Shown here in pieces: positions 12,770 through 23,670 of a DNA stretch of 64,000 nucleotides; position 1 is the first letter of the stretch; every line of letters begins with the position of its first letter. This DNA is from Aspergillus flavus. Taxonomy: Eukaryota; Ascomycota; Eurotiomycetes; Eurotiales; Aspergillaceae. Position numbers and translations under genes: made by a program. The stretch covers positions 1,674,001 to 1,738,000 of the forward strand of contig NC_092408.1 of the NCBI RefSeq assembly GCF_009017415.1. Reading direction: 5' to 3'. The notes beneath the pieces were generated by a model. It worked only from the letters and a program-made list of their open reading frames with translations. It did not search any database and was not told the origin of the DNA.

Positions 12770-13796
12770 TGCGAGAAGAACCCACTCTCAGCTGGGGATG
12801 AGGTCAACCAAACAAGTGAAATTTGCAGAGGTGAGTTTTAAGTATACGGAGAGAAAAACAGGAAAACGAAGGAGAAGAAGAGGAGGAGAAGAAGGGTTCA
12901 TGTGGAACTCTATTGCCATTTGCTTGAGTAAGCGCGCCAAGCCGTGGGACTGACTAACCTTATTCTGCTCAGGCCTCTTGGTTGGCTCAATTTTCAGGCC
13001 AACACTAAGACTCCATTCGATAAGATCCCCGTCGGCAGTTCTGGACCTCCGTACACTCTATCAAAAAAAGGTGGAGACTTACTCGGATCCATCATGTCCA
13101 CCAAGAGAGCCAACACAAATAAATACCACGGTCCTTCACAAAGACGTCAATCACAGACGTCTCAATGGACAAACAATCATACATCAATAAAGAACTACTT
13201 GGTGGTAGACTGGTCATCAGACAAAGCGCTAGGTATCATGGTTACCTTATACATTCCGTCTGCCTGGCCCATAAGCATTCACACCAACAGAACACAACAC
13301 CTACCTAAAGGTGTCACAATAGAGTGTTGGATAGACGATCAGTTACCTATGATATTATAGATTAAACTGTTATTGATCAACATGCCCAATCTCTTTGTTC
13401 AGAGAACAATAACAATGTCACCAGAAATCAACATTCACTGTTATTCAGCGCATTCTGCAACCCTAACTGGCTCTCGTGTTCTAACCTCACCACTATATGA
13501 GTTCCTCTTTCATTTGCCACCTTCAACCAGAAAGCTCTCACTATCTTATCAGAAACAAAACATCTGACCAGTATACCAAGACTGTTGGGCTTGAATTAGA
13601 CAGGTGGGACCTATAACGGTGAGTATATAATCACTGTTGGGAAGCCAGTTTTCAAGGGGCACCAAGAACATTTGAGGCACAAGCTTTTCTGCCACAAGTT
13701 TGATTCCGACGTGGTTAGAATCTTACTATCGAGACGGACTGACCATCCGTGCATATTGCGAAACCGTTCTCATGTAAACGCGAACATCTCTAGAAA
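12770..13796. other. Bidirectional promoter region
   Basis: Divergent upstream region of about 1 kb shared by the DUF2985 gene and the orphan gene. A TATATAA sequence at 13624-13630 lies 167 bases before the plus-strand ATG. Open frames inside (for example 12944-13360) show no family motif and are treated as chance. Confidence 0.5.
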
Positions 13797-14726
13797 ATGG
13801 CTGAAAAGCGACGTGCCTCGTCGGATATGTACTCCGACATGCCCTCAAAGAAAGCAAAGGTCCTGAACGAGACCCAAGAATGGATTCTCGACGAGGACGA
13901 AATCCCTGCTACTCCCTCTTCCCCACCGTCTCCCAGCAAGACCAACGATAGTCCTGCCGACACGGACGCCCTATCTGAATCCTCTAGTACGGGCCCAGCT
14001 ACACCGTCACCTTATACCGTTGAGTTCTTTGCGGATATGGCCAATACTATTGCGAATCTCTTTCCTTGTGAAGCATTTGCGAAAGCCCATGACTGCACAA
14101 TCAGCGACGTTTCACAAGCGATCAGTGCCATGGTCGTTGCTCCCCTTTCCGATCCATCCTTCACCTGGCATAGTGATAATGAGATGTCGATCGCCGAATA
14201 TGGACAAGGCATGATCCGTATCTGGAACGAGCATTACGAGCGCAAACTTCGAAACGCTGATATGACGAAGTCGACTATCGATCTCACAACCCCGACAGGC
14301 TCCACAAGCTCTTCGGGAGTTGAAACACCCTCCGAAGATGGGAGTGAGTTGTCAGCAAGCTTCGATAAAGAACTTCTTGGAGAAACGTCGCCAGAAGATG
14401 AAGATGAACCCCCTGATAGCGAGGCACCGGGTCTACCAAAGAAGAGTTGTCTCAGCACACAGTCACAGAAAGTAGCGGGTCAACCGGCCAAGAGGGTGAG
14501 ATGGGCCCCTCCGCTCTCGCCGGTCGTCCGCGAGGAGGTATACAAGGACAACTATGGCAACTATGTCCCGGTCCCGACACCAGAAGAGGTCAAGGAGAAG
14601 GAGCGCAAAAAAATGCGAGAGGAAATGCGGGCGAGCAAGGGGCTACTTGAACGGCCCCAAACAACGTACGATGCATTCGACTTAGAGATTCTTTCAGGTT
14701 TTGACGACCTGTCATATGTGGTGTAG
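13797..14726 (+). CDS. Orphan fungal protein with a PP1-type docking motif
   Basis: A single exon of 309 residues with an ATG in reasonable context. I do not recognise the family by name. Residues 1-70 are Ser/Pro/Asp-rich with two basic patches (EKRR, PSKKAKV) that could act as nuclear localisation signals. A compact, possibly helical region lies at about 73-155 (ANTIANLFPCEAFAKAHDC, IWNEHYERKL). An acidic Ser/Glu stretch follows. Then comes a conserved-looking block, KRVRWAPPLSPVVREEVYKD, at 232-251. KRVRW fits the [K/R]-V-x-[F/W] docking motif for protein phosphatase 1, which is how I would start to look for a function. The tail is rich in Glu and Lys. No membrane segment or signal peptide is visible. 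Confidence 0.75.
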   Translation: MAEKRRASSDMYSDMPSKKAKVLNETQEWILDEDEIPATPSSPPSPSKTNDSPADTDALSESSSTGPATPSPYTVEFFADMANTIANLFPCEAFAKAHDCTISDVSQAISAMVVAPLSDPSFTWHSDNEMSIAEYGQGMIRIWNEHYERKLRNADMTKSTIDLTTPTGSTSSSGVETPSEDGSELSASFDKELLGETSPEDEDEPPDSEAPGLPKKSCLSTQSQKVAGQPAKRVRWAPPLSPVVREEVYKDNYGNYVPVPTPEEVKEKERKKMREEMRASKGLLERPQTTYDAFDLEILSGFDDLSYVV

Positions 14727-16075
14727 CTTTATCGCTTTGTACATTGATGAGCCTAGGTCCCTTTTCATTCTTCTTTGATTTTATCGAGGTATTTTTCTTT
14801 CTCGATTTTCCTTGGTATCTTTGTTTATTGTTTTTCGCCAATAAGCGGGGACGGCGCCATAGCGTCAGGATTGACGTAGCTGCGGGCCTCTTGATCTGCA
14901 GTACATACGACCGATGTCGGTTGAAGAATGGGTTGGGCACATTGTCTCCTTCAGGCGTTTACTTTGGATTTTTTTTTAACACTCATAAGAGTTAGTGCTG
15001 GTAAATCATCCGCAAATACTATGTATATTAGTTCTTTGAGTTTTCCATGCAATTTGAGTTGCCGATATGCAAGATATGCGAGGAGATTTTGGTTGAGATC
15101 TCACATGATAGTGCGTTTAGTAAGCTCTCAATTGGACCAAATTGGACCACATTCCAAAATCCAGGATTGTTGTGTGCTCCACTACGTGATGGAGTAAGAG
15201 AAAGATCCCTTATCCACTCAAATGGCCGATGGGAGAGAGCGTGGAGAAACTATGACGGGATCTGACCAGATATATGTTGGCAAGTGGAGAACCCGGTTGC
15301 TGGAAGATACGATGTGTTTTTGTTGATCTGGAATGTTCCTCCCTCGAGGAGGGGTAAAGAGTCGAGGGTGCGAATTGGGCGGTCAGGATCATCCCACCGT
15401 CAGAATCGGAGGGAACAATAAGAGAATTGTAGGTATGGGGTAAGAAAAAAAAAAGTCGGGAGGTTGTAGGGCGATTTACAGGTCATGTGCCCATCATGAG
15501 ATCAATGAGTCAGATGTGTTTGTTTTTCCTTTTTTTTTTTGTTTTTTTTGTTGCAGGAAATCTGCTAAACAACGGGCGGTGATGTCAGATGTGAGCGCTA
15601 AGAGAGACCCTAACCCGGAGTGGGCAAAGGTGCCTGAAGACTGGCCAGACCGCCGCCTTCCAATCCCGTAGCTCCGTTGGGTGTCGAAGTGACTAACGAC
15701 ACGTCGTGATTACCACTAGCTTCGTCAACCTGAGGCCACCACCTACCTTTCCCGGCTTAGCGTGCCACCCTCGCTGCCTGCCCTTTTTCTCTCTCCTTCT
15801 CCTTTCTGCCCCGTCGACTTCATCCTTCCTCTCAAGGCAAATCTCCATCGTGTTCAACTAAGGATTTCCCCCGTCAACCACACGTATCTAGGGCACCAAG
15901 CTACCCTTTTCCTCCCCCCCCTCTTCAAGTTACTCCCACCCATCCATTCCAAGGAGTTTCAAGTACAGGCAGCCTTTAGCTACCCTGAGTCCTTGACAAC
16001 ACACAACCGGTCAGGTTTACTCGCGATTTCTACCAAGTATCTTCAACTCTCGACCTTGTGATCTCAGCCATCAAG
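14727..16075. other. 3' UTR, then promoter and 5' UTR of the RRM gene
   Basis: Contains T-rich sequence after the orphan gene, a pair of T runs at 15530-15549, and a long CT-rich leader at about 15770-15930, such as is seen before strongly expressed fungal genes. No gene seen. Confidence 0.5.
15530..15549 (+). repeat. Poly-T tract
   Basis: T11, one G, then T8. A low-complexity tract upstream of the RRM gene, possibly a nucleosome-excluding element. Confidence 0.7.
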
Positions 16076-17561
16076 ATGTCTACTGCCGTCGAAAACCACG
16101 CCGACAACCAGGCCGCTACCACCCCTGCCGCCACTGAGGCTACCACCAACGGCACTGCTCCTGCCGCCCCGGCGCAGTCCACCGATGCTGCTGCCGCCAG
16201 TGCTGATGAGGGACGTCGGCTGTACATTGGGAATCTCGCTTATGCGACCACTGAGGGGGAGCTCAAGGAGTTCTTCAAGAACTACAAGGTGTAAGTCTTA
16301 CACGTCGATTTACCCATTGCCTGTTTGTCAAGGTGTTCCTTTGTTTGGTCATAAGGTTTCTTGGCCTGCCGGTGTTGCAGGCCAAGGAGATCATCAACCA
16401 ATCACGCTTCCGTAGTCTTCGACTACTACAGGAGCGTTCTCGGTTTCTCCTGTGAAGGGCTTGTTATAAATCAATTGCATGTCCACCACTGGTGAAGCGC
16501 CGTCCGGCTGTGCTTCGCATTACCAATAATAACATAAGCTAGATGCTAACAGATATCTGTTACAGTGAAAGTGTCTCCATCCCTGTGAACCCTCGTACCA
16601 ACCGCCCTGTTGGATATGCCTTCGTGGATCTTGCTACTGCCCACGAGGCTACCTCTGCTATTGGTGAACTCTCTGGAAAGGAGATTCTCCAGCGCAAGGT
16701 TTCTGTTCAGCTGGCCCACAAGCCTGAGCCTGCCGAGGCCAAGGCCGAGGGTGCTGTAAGTGGCGGTGAGGGCGCCAGTGGCAATGAGGGCCGCAGGAGG
16801 ACCGGAGGTCGTGGCCGTGGCCGCGGCCGCGGTCGCGGTCGTGGAGGTCGCCTCGGTCGTGGAGGCCGTGCTGTAAGTTCTCCAATGTCAGAATGAACGC
16901 TAGACCCTTGAGACACTAACTTCGTTCATAGCAGAACCAGCCCCAGAATGGCCAGGCTGCTGCTCCCGCTGAGCCTACCAACGTCCCAGGTCAGGCCGCA
17001 CCTCTGACTGAGACCACCAACCAGACTGAAGCTGCTGCTACCTCTGAGTCTGGTAAGCAGGCTGCTAAGCCTCGTGCCCGCCCCCAAAAGCAGCGCGGCC
17101 CCCCTGAGGATGGAATCCCTTCCAAGACCAAGGTCATGGTTGCCAACCTTCCTTATGATCTGAGTGAGGACAAGGTGTGTATACTTTGGTTGGTGTTTGA
17201 ATTTGGTCGCTAATCCTTCCTACAGCTCAAGGAGATCTTCGCCGCCTACTCGCCCGTTTCTGCTAAGATCGCTCTGCGTCCCATTCCCCGCTTTATGATC
17301 AAGAAGCTCCAGGCCCGCAACGAGCGCCGCAAGGGCCGTGGCTTTGGCTTCGTTACTCTTGGCTCTGAGGAGCTCCAGGAGAAGGCCGTGAAGGAGATGA
17401 ATGGCAAGGAGATCGAGGGTCGTGAGATTGCCGTCAAGGTCGCCATCGACAGCCCCGGCAAGGAAGACGATGCTGTTGCCGCTCCCGCCACCGACGCTGA
17501 GAAGACTGAGCCGGCAACCGAAGCTCCGGCGCAGGAGAACACTGCCCCGGCTACTGCTTAA
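16076..17561 (+). CDS. Two-RRM, RGG-box RNA-binding protein (Sbp1-like layout)
   Basis: Four exons (16076-16290, 16566-16872, 16932-17174, 17226-17561) give 366 residues. An Ala/Thr-rich N-terminus precedes RRM1 at about 47-123 (RNP2 LYIGNL, RNP1 VGYAFVDL). Next is an RGG/RG box at 149-174 of alternating Gly and Arg, then an Ala/Pro/Gln linker. RRM2 starts at about 240 (RNP2 VMVANL, RNP1 GRGFGFVTL), and the tail is acidic and Ala-rich. RRM-RGG-RRM is the order found in yeast Sbp1, an mRNP protein that binds eIF4G through its RGG box and represses translation; orthology is inferred from layout only. Intron 1 is 275 nt, several times longer than the others, and contains an internal acceptor-like TTGCAG. 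Intron 2 ends in TAGCAG, so two acceptors 3 nt apart are possible. Confidence 0.9.
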
Positions 17562-18594
17562 ATGACAAGTCGTTCTCAACCAGAACGGATCAATGATCTC
17601 GACATACCCACTGTATCGTCGGGATTTGTTGGAGGAAGAGAAAAGACCTTCGTGCGGATGATAACTTCATACTCTGCCGTCGAGAAGCGTTTTTACAAAA
17701 GTCAAAAAAAGGTAAAAAAGACAACGAGGCCAACTATAAAACGCAAAAGCTATGAAAATATTATCCCCGTTCGAAGCGGTCATAGGGGACGAATTTATCA
17801 TGAGGATGAGGCATTCATTATTTCCTATGTTTTTTTGCGCACGAACTGCCGCGAGGCACTCGTGCGACTGGGGCGACGAGAGACACCGTAATGTGTGGTT
17901 TTCACGGAGACGTGACCTTTTGCTAACGACTATTGCCTTTCTGCTATCCTGTATCTTAGCAACCATTTAGTTTATGATTGATTAGCCGCAAGGCTGGCCT
18001 TGTAGTGATTGTTTCCCGGAGCCTTTCATGTCTGGTATAATCTGTCCCGCTGTAGATGTAGATGAGATAAGAGTTCATATGAGATTACACTCTTAAATCT
18101 TTTTAAGTTAAGCGTATCAGCACAAGGCTGCAAGAAGAATGCAGTCATACTCGGGCATTCATTGGACTCCACCAGTGCCATAGGAACAGCACGCGAAAGT
18201 GGAACTCTGCAGTGATCTCCCTAATTGAGGCCAATTAAGCCTGATTTTCCCTCTTGGCAGTCTCAATTAACTGCCAAAACCACATCAACACCCTGACACT
18301 TGACATTGCGGTACCTTGGGCCTTTTCTCCGTGTTTTAACCTTATAGCGAGGAAGCGACGAGAACACTTCTATCAACCCGACTGCGATCTTGCATACTTC
18401 TGTACGCGGTGCGGAGAAAGAAAGACCGGCATACTAACCAGAGAGGGGCGTCTCACCCGATTCCACCTCCACACTGCCTAACCCTCGCGCCACCACAACA
18501 TCCCTTTAGGCACGAGGGGTTGAGATCAATTACCCTTCCTTGTTATATCTCTTATTTTCCCGCTTGATTCAATCAACACCATTTATTGCCCATC
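17562..18594. other. Intergenic region before the ArfGAP gene
   Basis: Holds the 3' UTR of the RRM gene and the promoter of the ArfGAP gene. Open frames here (for example 17562-17891) follow on from the RRM stop codon in A-rich sequence and show no motif. Confidence 0.55.
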
Positions 18595-20020
18595 ATGTCG
18601 AAAATGTGGGAGGTAGATCCGGAGACGAAGGCGAAGGTATGTCATCTCACATTACTCAGTGAACGGCCAGCGTCGTGGAACTAGATCTGTCTAATCTGTG
18701 TGATATGGTGTCCAGCTCCTCCAAATCTCCAAAACCAATGGAAACGACAAATGCTGCGACTGCGGCGCGCCATCGCCTCAATGGGTTCGTCTCCTACAAC
18801 ACATTTCCGTCTATACCTGCACCTGCACCTCATCCGGCCACCTCCTGTCATAGCTTTCACTAATATGTCTCGGCTATTGTTTTTTGCTTCTATCAGGCCT
18901 CCCCTAAATTCGGAATATTCATCTGTCTCAATTGCGCAGGCACTCACCGGGGCCTGGGTGTCCACATCTCTTTCGTTCGATCGATCACCATGGACGCCTT
19001 CAAGATCGCTGAGATCCAACGTATGGAGCTCGGTGGTAACGAACCGTGGAAGTCATTCTTCGATGACCACATCGTCACTCAGTCTGAAGGCCGTACATTC
19101 GAAGATTCCACCATTAAAGAGCGCTACGAAGGCGAAGTAGGCGAGGAATGGAAAGAGAGACTCTCCGCCAAAGTCGAGGGGCGAGAATACGTCCCGGGAC
19201 AGAAACCTCCCCAACCGAAGAGAAACCCGACCGTTGAAGCCGCCTCTTCGCGATCAAGCACACCGTTGGGCCGGGCCTCTCCTGCGTCGCATGATGGATT
19301 CGGAGGTATGGACGGTGGACGGAAAGAGCGTAACGAGGCATACTTTGCGAAATTGGGCTCGGAGAATGCCACTCGATCGGACTCCGTTCCACCATCGCAG
19401 GGTGGAAAGTTTACTGGATTTGGTGGTGGTGTGCCAGTTTCTTCGGGACCGTCGAGAAATACCTCCGGAGGAAATATTCCCGGTTTCGACGATTTCCAGA
19501 AAGATCCCATGGCCGCCTTGACTAAAGGCTTCGGCTGGTTTACGTCTACCGTTGGAAAGGGTGCGAAGACGGTGAACGACTCATATATTCAACCTACCGC
19601 TAAGTCGGTATGCTTTTTTATCCTGAATATCCTCCGCTTCTCCGGTACTCCACACTAACATGCATCCTTTTTCAGATAGCGGAATCCGACTTCGCAGCCC
19701 AAGCTCGCCAACATGCTGCCCAATTTGGTCAAACCGTCCAAGTTGGCGCCCGTGGAGCAGCTGGTCAATTCCAACGATTCGTAGAAGGCCCAGACGAGAA
19801 CAGCGCCGGTCGTCGTCGCGCCGAACCCGAACGTAAAGATTTCTGGGACGACTTTTCCAGCCTCGCGCAAGAGGACAATCACCGTAGAAACGCCTCTCGG
19901 TCTAGCGCCATCGGAACTGCAGCCATGAAGCCCAGCCCTACCTCTAACACCAGCGCTGCGACAGGCAACGCATCATCAACGGCCGCGAAAGAAAAGGACG
20001 ACTGGGACAATGATTGGTGA
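18595..20020 (+). CDS. gcs1: ArfGAP, Gcs1/ArfGAP1 type
   Basis: Four exons (18595-18636, 18716-18784, 18897-19607, 19676-20020) give 388 residues. The ArfGAP zinc finger is C27-x2-C30-x16-C47-x2-C50, followed by AGTHRGLGVHISFVRSITMD with the catalytic arginine finger at R55. Downstream, a Gly/Phe-rich stretch and GFGWFTSTVGKGAKTVNDSY look like an ALPS-type amphipathic helix that senses curved Golgi membranes, and the protein ends DDWDNDW. The role in this family is to stimulate GTP hydrolysis on Arf1 during COPI transport. The finger is split by intron 2, whose donor is GTTCGT, a weak but usable site. Joining at that site restores the C-x16-C spacing exactly, which supports it. Confidence 0.93.
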
Positions 20021-20479
20021 TTTAATTTTGGAGTTGTAGCATACATGACTGAAGCGTAGTGCATTTAGTTTTTTGTCGCGTTTCTTCTTCAGTTGCCGGG
20101 AAATGGTTATATATATATTTTCTTTTAGATCGCTCGCGCCCCGTGCTCTTTTTGCGTGTTCTATATGTGATGACAGTGCTCGCTTGCCGTTTATTTGAAT
20201 ATGGTTGTAGGTGAACTGGTTTATATTCTTGTTTGACGAGGTCTGGTTATTGCTATGCCTCTTTTAGATTATGCTTAGACTGGATAGATGCTAGCAAGGA
20301 CTTTAGTTCAGCAGCCTGAATCCACTACCCATTCCATGACGCTCGGACGTTAGATTGCAAATGATTTACTACTATACATTCACCTCCATTATATTTTGTT
20401 TTTACATCAATAACTCCCGTCACTGCAAACCAGAGTAGAGAAACAGTACTATGCAATGTCGCAAAAGTCGAATAGATGT
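20021..20479. other. Convergent 3' region
   Basis: Short AT-rich space between the ends of the ArfGAP and EF-G2 genes, holding both 3' UTRs. Nothing else seen. Confidence 0.6.
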
Positions 20480-23209
20480 TTAGAAAAAGTCACCTCTGAG
20501 CTCAGCAAGCACAGCCTTCTGTCTCGGCGCACTCATCTTCTCGAACCGATCGACGCTCATGACGAACGTGCCGCGCCCCGCGCTTAAACTTCGCAGGTGT
20601 TTGAGATATCCGACCATTTCCTTGAGGGGGACCTTTGCCGTGATAGTTCGGGGTCTGTTAGCCGACGAGGGGAGGTCGATTCCCACGGTTGATGACTGGA
20701 AGGGATCAGGCGGGGCGTAGACCTTGTTCGGGTCGATGGGGGGAAGAAGGTCGTCTGTTGGGTTTGAGGTGATACCCGTCGTTTGGAGGGGTGTTTCCTC
20801 GTCCAGCGAGATGATGTGGCCCCCGCGGGAGGAAGAGATATCGTGTACCACGGCGCCGAGACTGGCTTCGTCTACGCTGATGATGACGTTCATGACTGGT
20901 TCCATGAGGGATGTGCCTGCTCCGGAGGGGAGGTCTCGGAGGGCGGAGGAGGTTGCGAGACGGGCTGCGGCGGAGAGTGCCGAGGGGGTGGATTCGTTGC
21001 CGAAAAGGTGTTCGGCTGGGTTGAAGGTGAGGGTGACGCGGGTGCCGTGCATGGGGAAGGTGAATTGAGGACCGCGGGCGAGTGCCGCGAGACACCCGTT
21101 TTGGAGGGCTGTGCGGAGGGCGTGTACGTCTAGGCCTGGGGGTAGGAGGGGACTCTCTTCGATGCCCTTTTTGTTGACTTCGACTTCGAGGCCTGGTGCT
21201 TGGATGATGATTTGGTTGCCGTCTGTGGTTTGGATGGAGAGGGTCGATGGGTCGGGTTCTGTGGTGGTCTCCTCGGGGTCGAAGGGCTCGACGGTTGCGG
21301 TGCAGCCGGCTTTGCCTTTGCGGCCGGCGATTTCCTTGTCGAAGATCTTGGTTATGGGGCCGGAGGCGCCGAGAGGGCATTCGCGGTAGCCGATTTCGAT
21401 GCGTCCCATGGAGGCTTTGGCTTTGAGGTCGTTGAGGAGGCGGTCTCGGGCGATCTCGAGGTGCAGTTCGCCCATGCCGCTGAGGAGGGTTTGGCCTGAG
21501 TCTTCGTCGACGGTGACGTGGAGACTGGGATCCTCGCGGAGGAGCATCGCGAGAGACTCTTGGAGTCTTTTCTCCTCGCTTAGGCTGTGGGGTTCGACAC
21601 TGGCGAAGAAGACGGGGGGTGGGACGGTGATCGGACGGAGTTGGAGGGTGTTGAGAGGTTCGGGGGGTGTGGCTTTGTTGCCGGAGTAGGTAACTAGGGT
21701 GTCTCCAGTTCGGGTGTGTTTGAGACCAGCTACGACTCCGATGTGGCCTTCGGGAATGGAGTCGACCTCGACGGCATCATTCGCATACATCTTTAGCAGA
21801 CGGGGGGCCCGCTCTGATACATTTAGGTTGGTGTTGTATAGGATGCTGTTTCGGTCGAGCGAGCCGGAATAGACGCGGACGTACACTAGGACACCACGCT
21901 TGGGGTCGTTGACGACCTTGAAGGCTAGGGCGCAGCCTTGGAGCTTTTCAATGGCGTTGCGGGACTCTGCTTGAATGGCCGACTTCTTCTTGTGCTTACC
22001 CTTAGCAGAAGCTGCCTTCTCGCCTTGTTCAACTAGTAGATCGCCAGAAAGCAGGCGTCGGAGGCCACCCTTAACTCCACCAATGCTGACCTCTGGTTCA
22101 GGAGTCTCAGGAGGGCTAGGGAGTAGATTCGTCACAGCGTCGAGAAGAGGCTGGACACCAATGTTTCGAAAGCTAGCACCAGCGAAAATGGGAATGATTT
22201 TCCTTCCCTGCTCCTCTAGGAGGCATCTGCGCAGACTCTCAAGAATGTCATTCGGGGGGACTGCCAAATGGTCCTCTTCACAGTCGAAGAACTTCTCCAC
22301 CATGGCTTCATCATGCTCACTCAGCAGTTCAACGAGGGCAACTCTCGCGCGCTTGAGTTCCTGTGCAAGCTGAGGTTCTTCGCTAGCCAACTGTTCAAGG
22401 TTGAACATCTTGACAGACTTGCCGTCTCCTTCCTCCCAGCGGAGGCCTTGGAGATTGATAGCATCGGCAATGCCAGTAAAACGTCCATTTCCTCCTTCAA
22501 ACCAAGGTATTTGACAGACGGCAGGCCATCCACCCAGTCGGGAGGCAACCTCTCGGACCGTCCGGCCAAAGGCTGCCCCATCTCTGTCAAGCTTGTTCAC
22601 GTAAACAATCCGGGGAATCCGGTAGGTACTTGCTTGGTGCCACACTTGCTCTGTTTGAGCCTCAACACCAGCAACACCGTCTAGAATGCATACCGCGCCA
22701 TCAAGAATGCGCAAGGATCGCATGACTTCAAAAGTGAAGTCCGCGTGTCCAGGGGTGTCAATGAGGTTCACGGTATGAGATGACGCAGACCTTGGCGTTT
22801 GTGGCTCCTGCGGAGTTGTATTTCCATCACCGGCAGTTTGAGGTGGCCAATGGAAGGTGATAGCGGCCGATTGAATCGTAATTCCTCGAGCGCGCTCAGC
22901 AGGAAGGAAGTCGGTGACAGTGGAGCCTTCATCCACGTCTCCTATCCTTCTTGTAAATCCACTGTAATAGAGCATACGCTCCGTAGTGGTAGTCTTGCCC
23001 GCATCGATGTGGGCGATAATACCGATGTTTCTGGTTCGGTCGAGGACTCCCGCTTGCCATTTGGAAGTAGCAGTTGAGAAGCTACTACCGCGAAGCAGTT
23101 GTAACCTTCCGGCACTTTTGATTACATGTGGATTGAGCCCGAGCCGGCTGGTAGACACCGATTGGAGTCGCGCTGCTTGGTGAGCGCGCAAGAGAGGAGC
23201 CGCGACCAT
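20480..23209 (-). CDS. mef2: Mitochondrial elongation factor G2 (ribosome-releasing)
   Basis: An uninterrupted frame of 909 residues. The N-terminus ([20 protein letters not shown]) is rich in Arg, Ser and Ala with no acidic residues, as expected for a mitochondrial targeting peptide. The GTPase domain follows: G1 [12 protein letters not shown] at 66-77, switch region with RGITIQSAA at 108-116, G3 DTPGH at 151-155, G4 NKLD at 205-208. EF-G domains II-V follow (for example [16 protein letters not shown] and [18 protein letters not shown]). Proteins of the EFG2/Mef2 group work with RRF to split mitochondrial ribosomes after termination rather than drive translocation. Assignment to EFG2 rather than EFG1 rests on overall resemblance and on long inserts (for example 120-146 and 390-420). 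The gene is divergent from vps17, with 461 bp between the start codons. Confidence 0.9.
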   Translation of the reverse strand: MVAAPLLRAHQAARLQSVSTSRLGLNPHVIKSAGRLQLLRGSSFSTATSKWQAGVLDRTRNIGIIAHIDAGKTTTTERMLYYSGFTRRIGDVDEGSTVTDFLPAERARGITIQSAAITFHWPPQTAGDGNTTPQEPQTPRSASSHTVNLIDTPGHADFTFEVMRSLRILDGAVCILDGVAGVEAQTEQVWHQASTYRIPRIVYVNKLDRDGAAFGRTVREVASRLGGWPAVCQIPWFEGGNGRFTGIADAINLQGLRWEEGDGKSVKMFNLEQLASEEPQLAQELKRARVALVELLSEHDEAMVEKFFDCEEDHLAVPPNDILESLRRCLLEEQGRKIIPIFAGASFRNIGVQPLLDAVTNLLPSPPETPEPEVSIGGVKGGLRRLLSGDLLVEQGEKAASAKGKHKKKSAIQAESRNAIEKLQGCALAFKVVNDPKRGVLVYVRVYSGSLDRNSILYNTNLNVSERAPRLLKMYANDAVEVDSIPEGHIGVVAGLKHTRTGDTLVTYSGNKATPPEPLNTLQLRPITVPPPVFFASVEPHSLSEEKRLQESLAMLLREDPSLHVTVDEDSGQTLLSGMGELHLEIARDRLLNDLKAKASMGRIEIGYRECPLGASGPITKIFDKEIAGRKGKAGCTATVEPFDPEETTTEPDPSTLSIQTTDGNQIIIQAPGLEVEVNKKGIEESPLLPPGLDVHALRTALQNGCLAALARGPQFTFPMHGTRVTLTFNPAEHLFGNESTPSALSAAARLATSSALRDLPSGAGTSLMEPVMNVIISVDEASLGAVVHDISSSRGGHIISLDEETPLQTTGITSNPTDDLLPPIDPNKVYAPPDPFQSSTVGIDLPSSANRPRTITAKVPLKEMVGYLKHLRSLSAGRGTFVMSVDRFEKMSAPRQKAVLAELRGDFF

Positions 23210-23670
23210 GATCGCAATTGCCCCTGTAACATCTGATTATTGATTGGTACAGTTTATCCGCTTGTATGCATGTTATATTACAAGCAAGAAGCTAACAAGT
23301 GGGGCCATTCAGGGACGTTTTGCGTAGGTACAGCTCGAAAAATGAAGTTCTCCAAATGTCGGATGTCACTGATGTGGATGCCTGGCCAATCAGGTGTCGG
23401 AGGCAGCAACGACGTAACCTTTCGGCTTGTCTGTCTCTTCCTATTCCTATTCCTTCTGCCTCCCACTCCACACTCCCGCATCCTTATTTAAACCCTTCAC
23501 AGTACCCTGCGGCTCTCAATTGTTTTCTGAGGGGATACAGGTAGGTGTCATTAATTCGTCGCAATAACATTATGAAAATACATTGCTAATATTTCTGTTC
23601 CCGCGGAGCAGACGTGGTGCGTCGGAGCCATACTACTACTCTCCATCCACCCCAGCAAAGCCAGCCAGCC
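23210..23670. promoter_or_regulatory. Bidirectional promoter mef2/vps17, with a likely 5' UTR intron
   Basis: The shared upstream region is CT-rich on the vps17 side. A possible 5' UTR intron of vps17 runs from GTAGGT at 23541 to GAGCAG at 23611 (71 nt), just before a leader that runs to the ATG at 23671. The in-frame extension upstream of that ATG would need a GTG start, so the ATG is preferred. Confidence 0.45.

Noticed and set aside
12944..13360. 138-codon open frame in the bidirectional promoter
   Set aside because: No recognisable domain; sequence reads as non-coding leader or promoter.
20706..21380. Arg/His/Pro-rich 224-codon frame inside mef2
   Set aside because: Shadow frame of the GC-rich mef2 coding sequence on the same strand.
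23614..23670. N-terminal extension of Vps17
   Set aside because: Would require a GTG start; the ATG at 23671 follows a likely 5' UTR intron.
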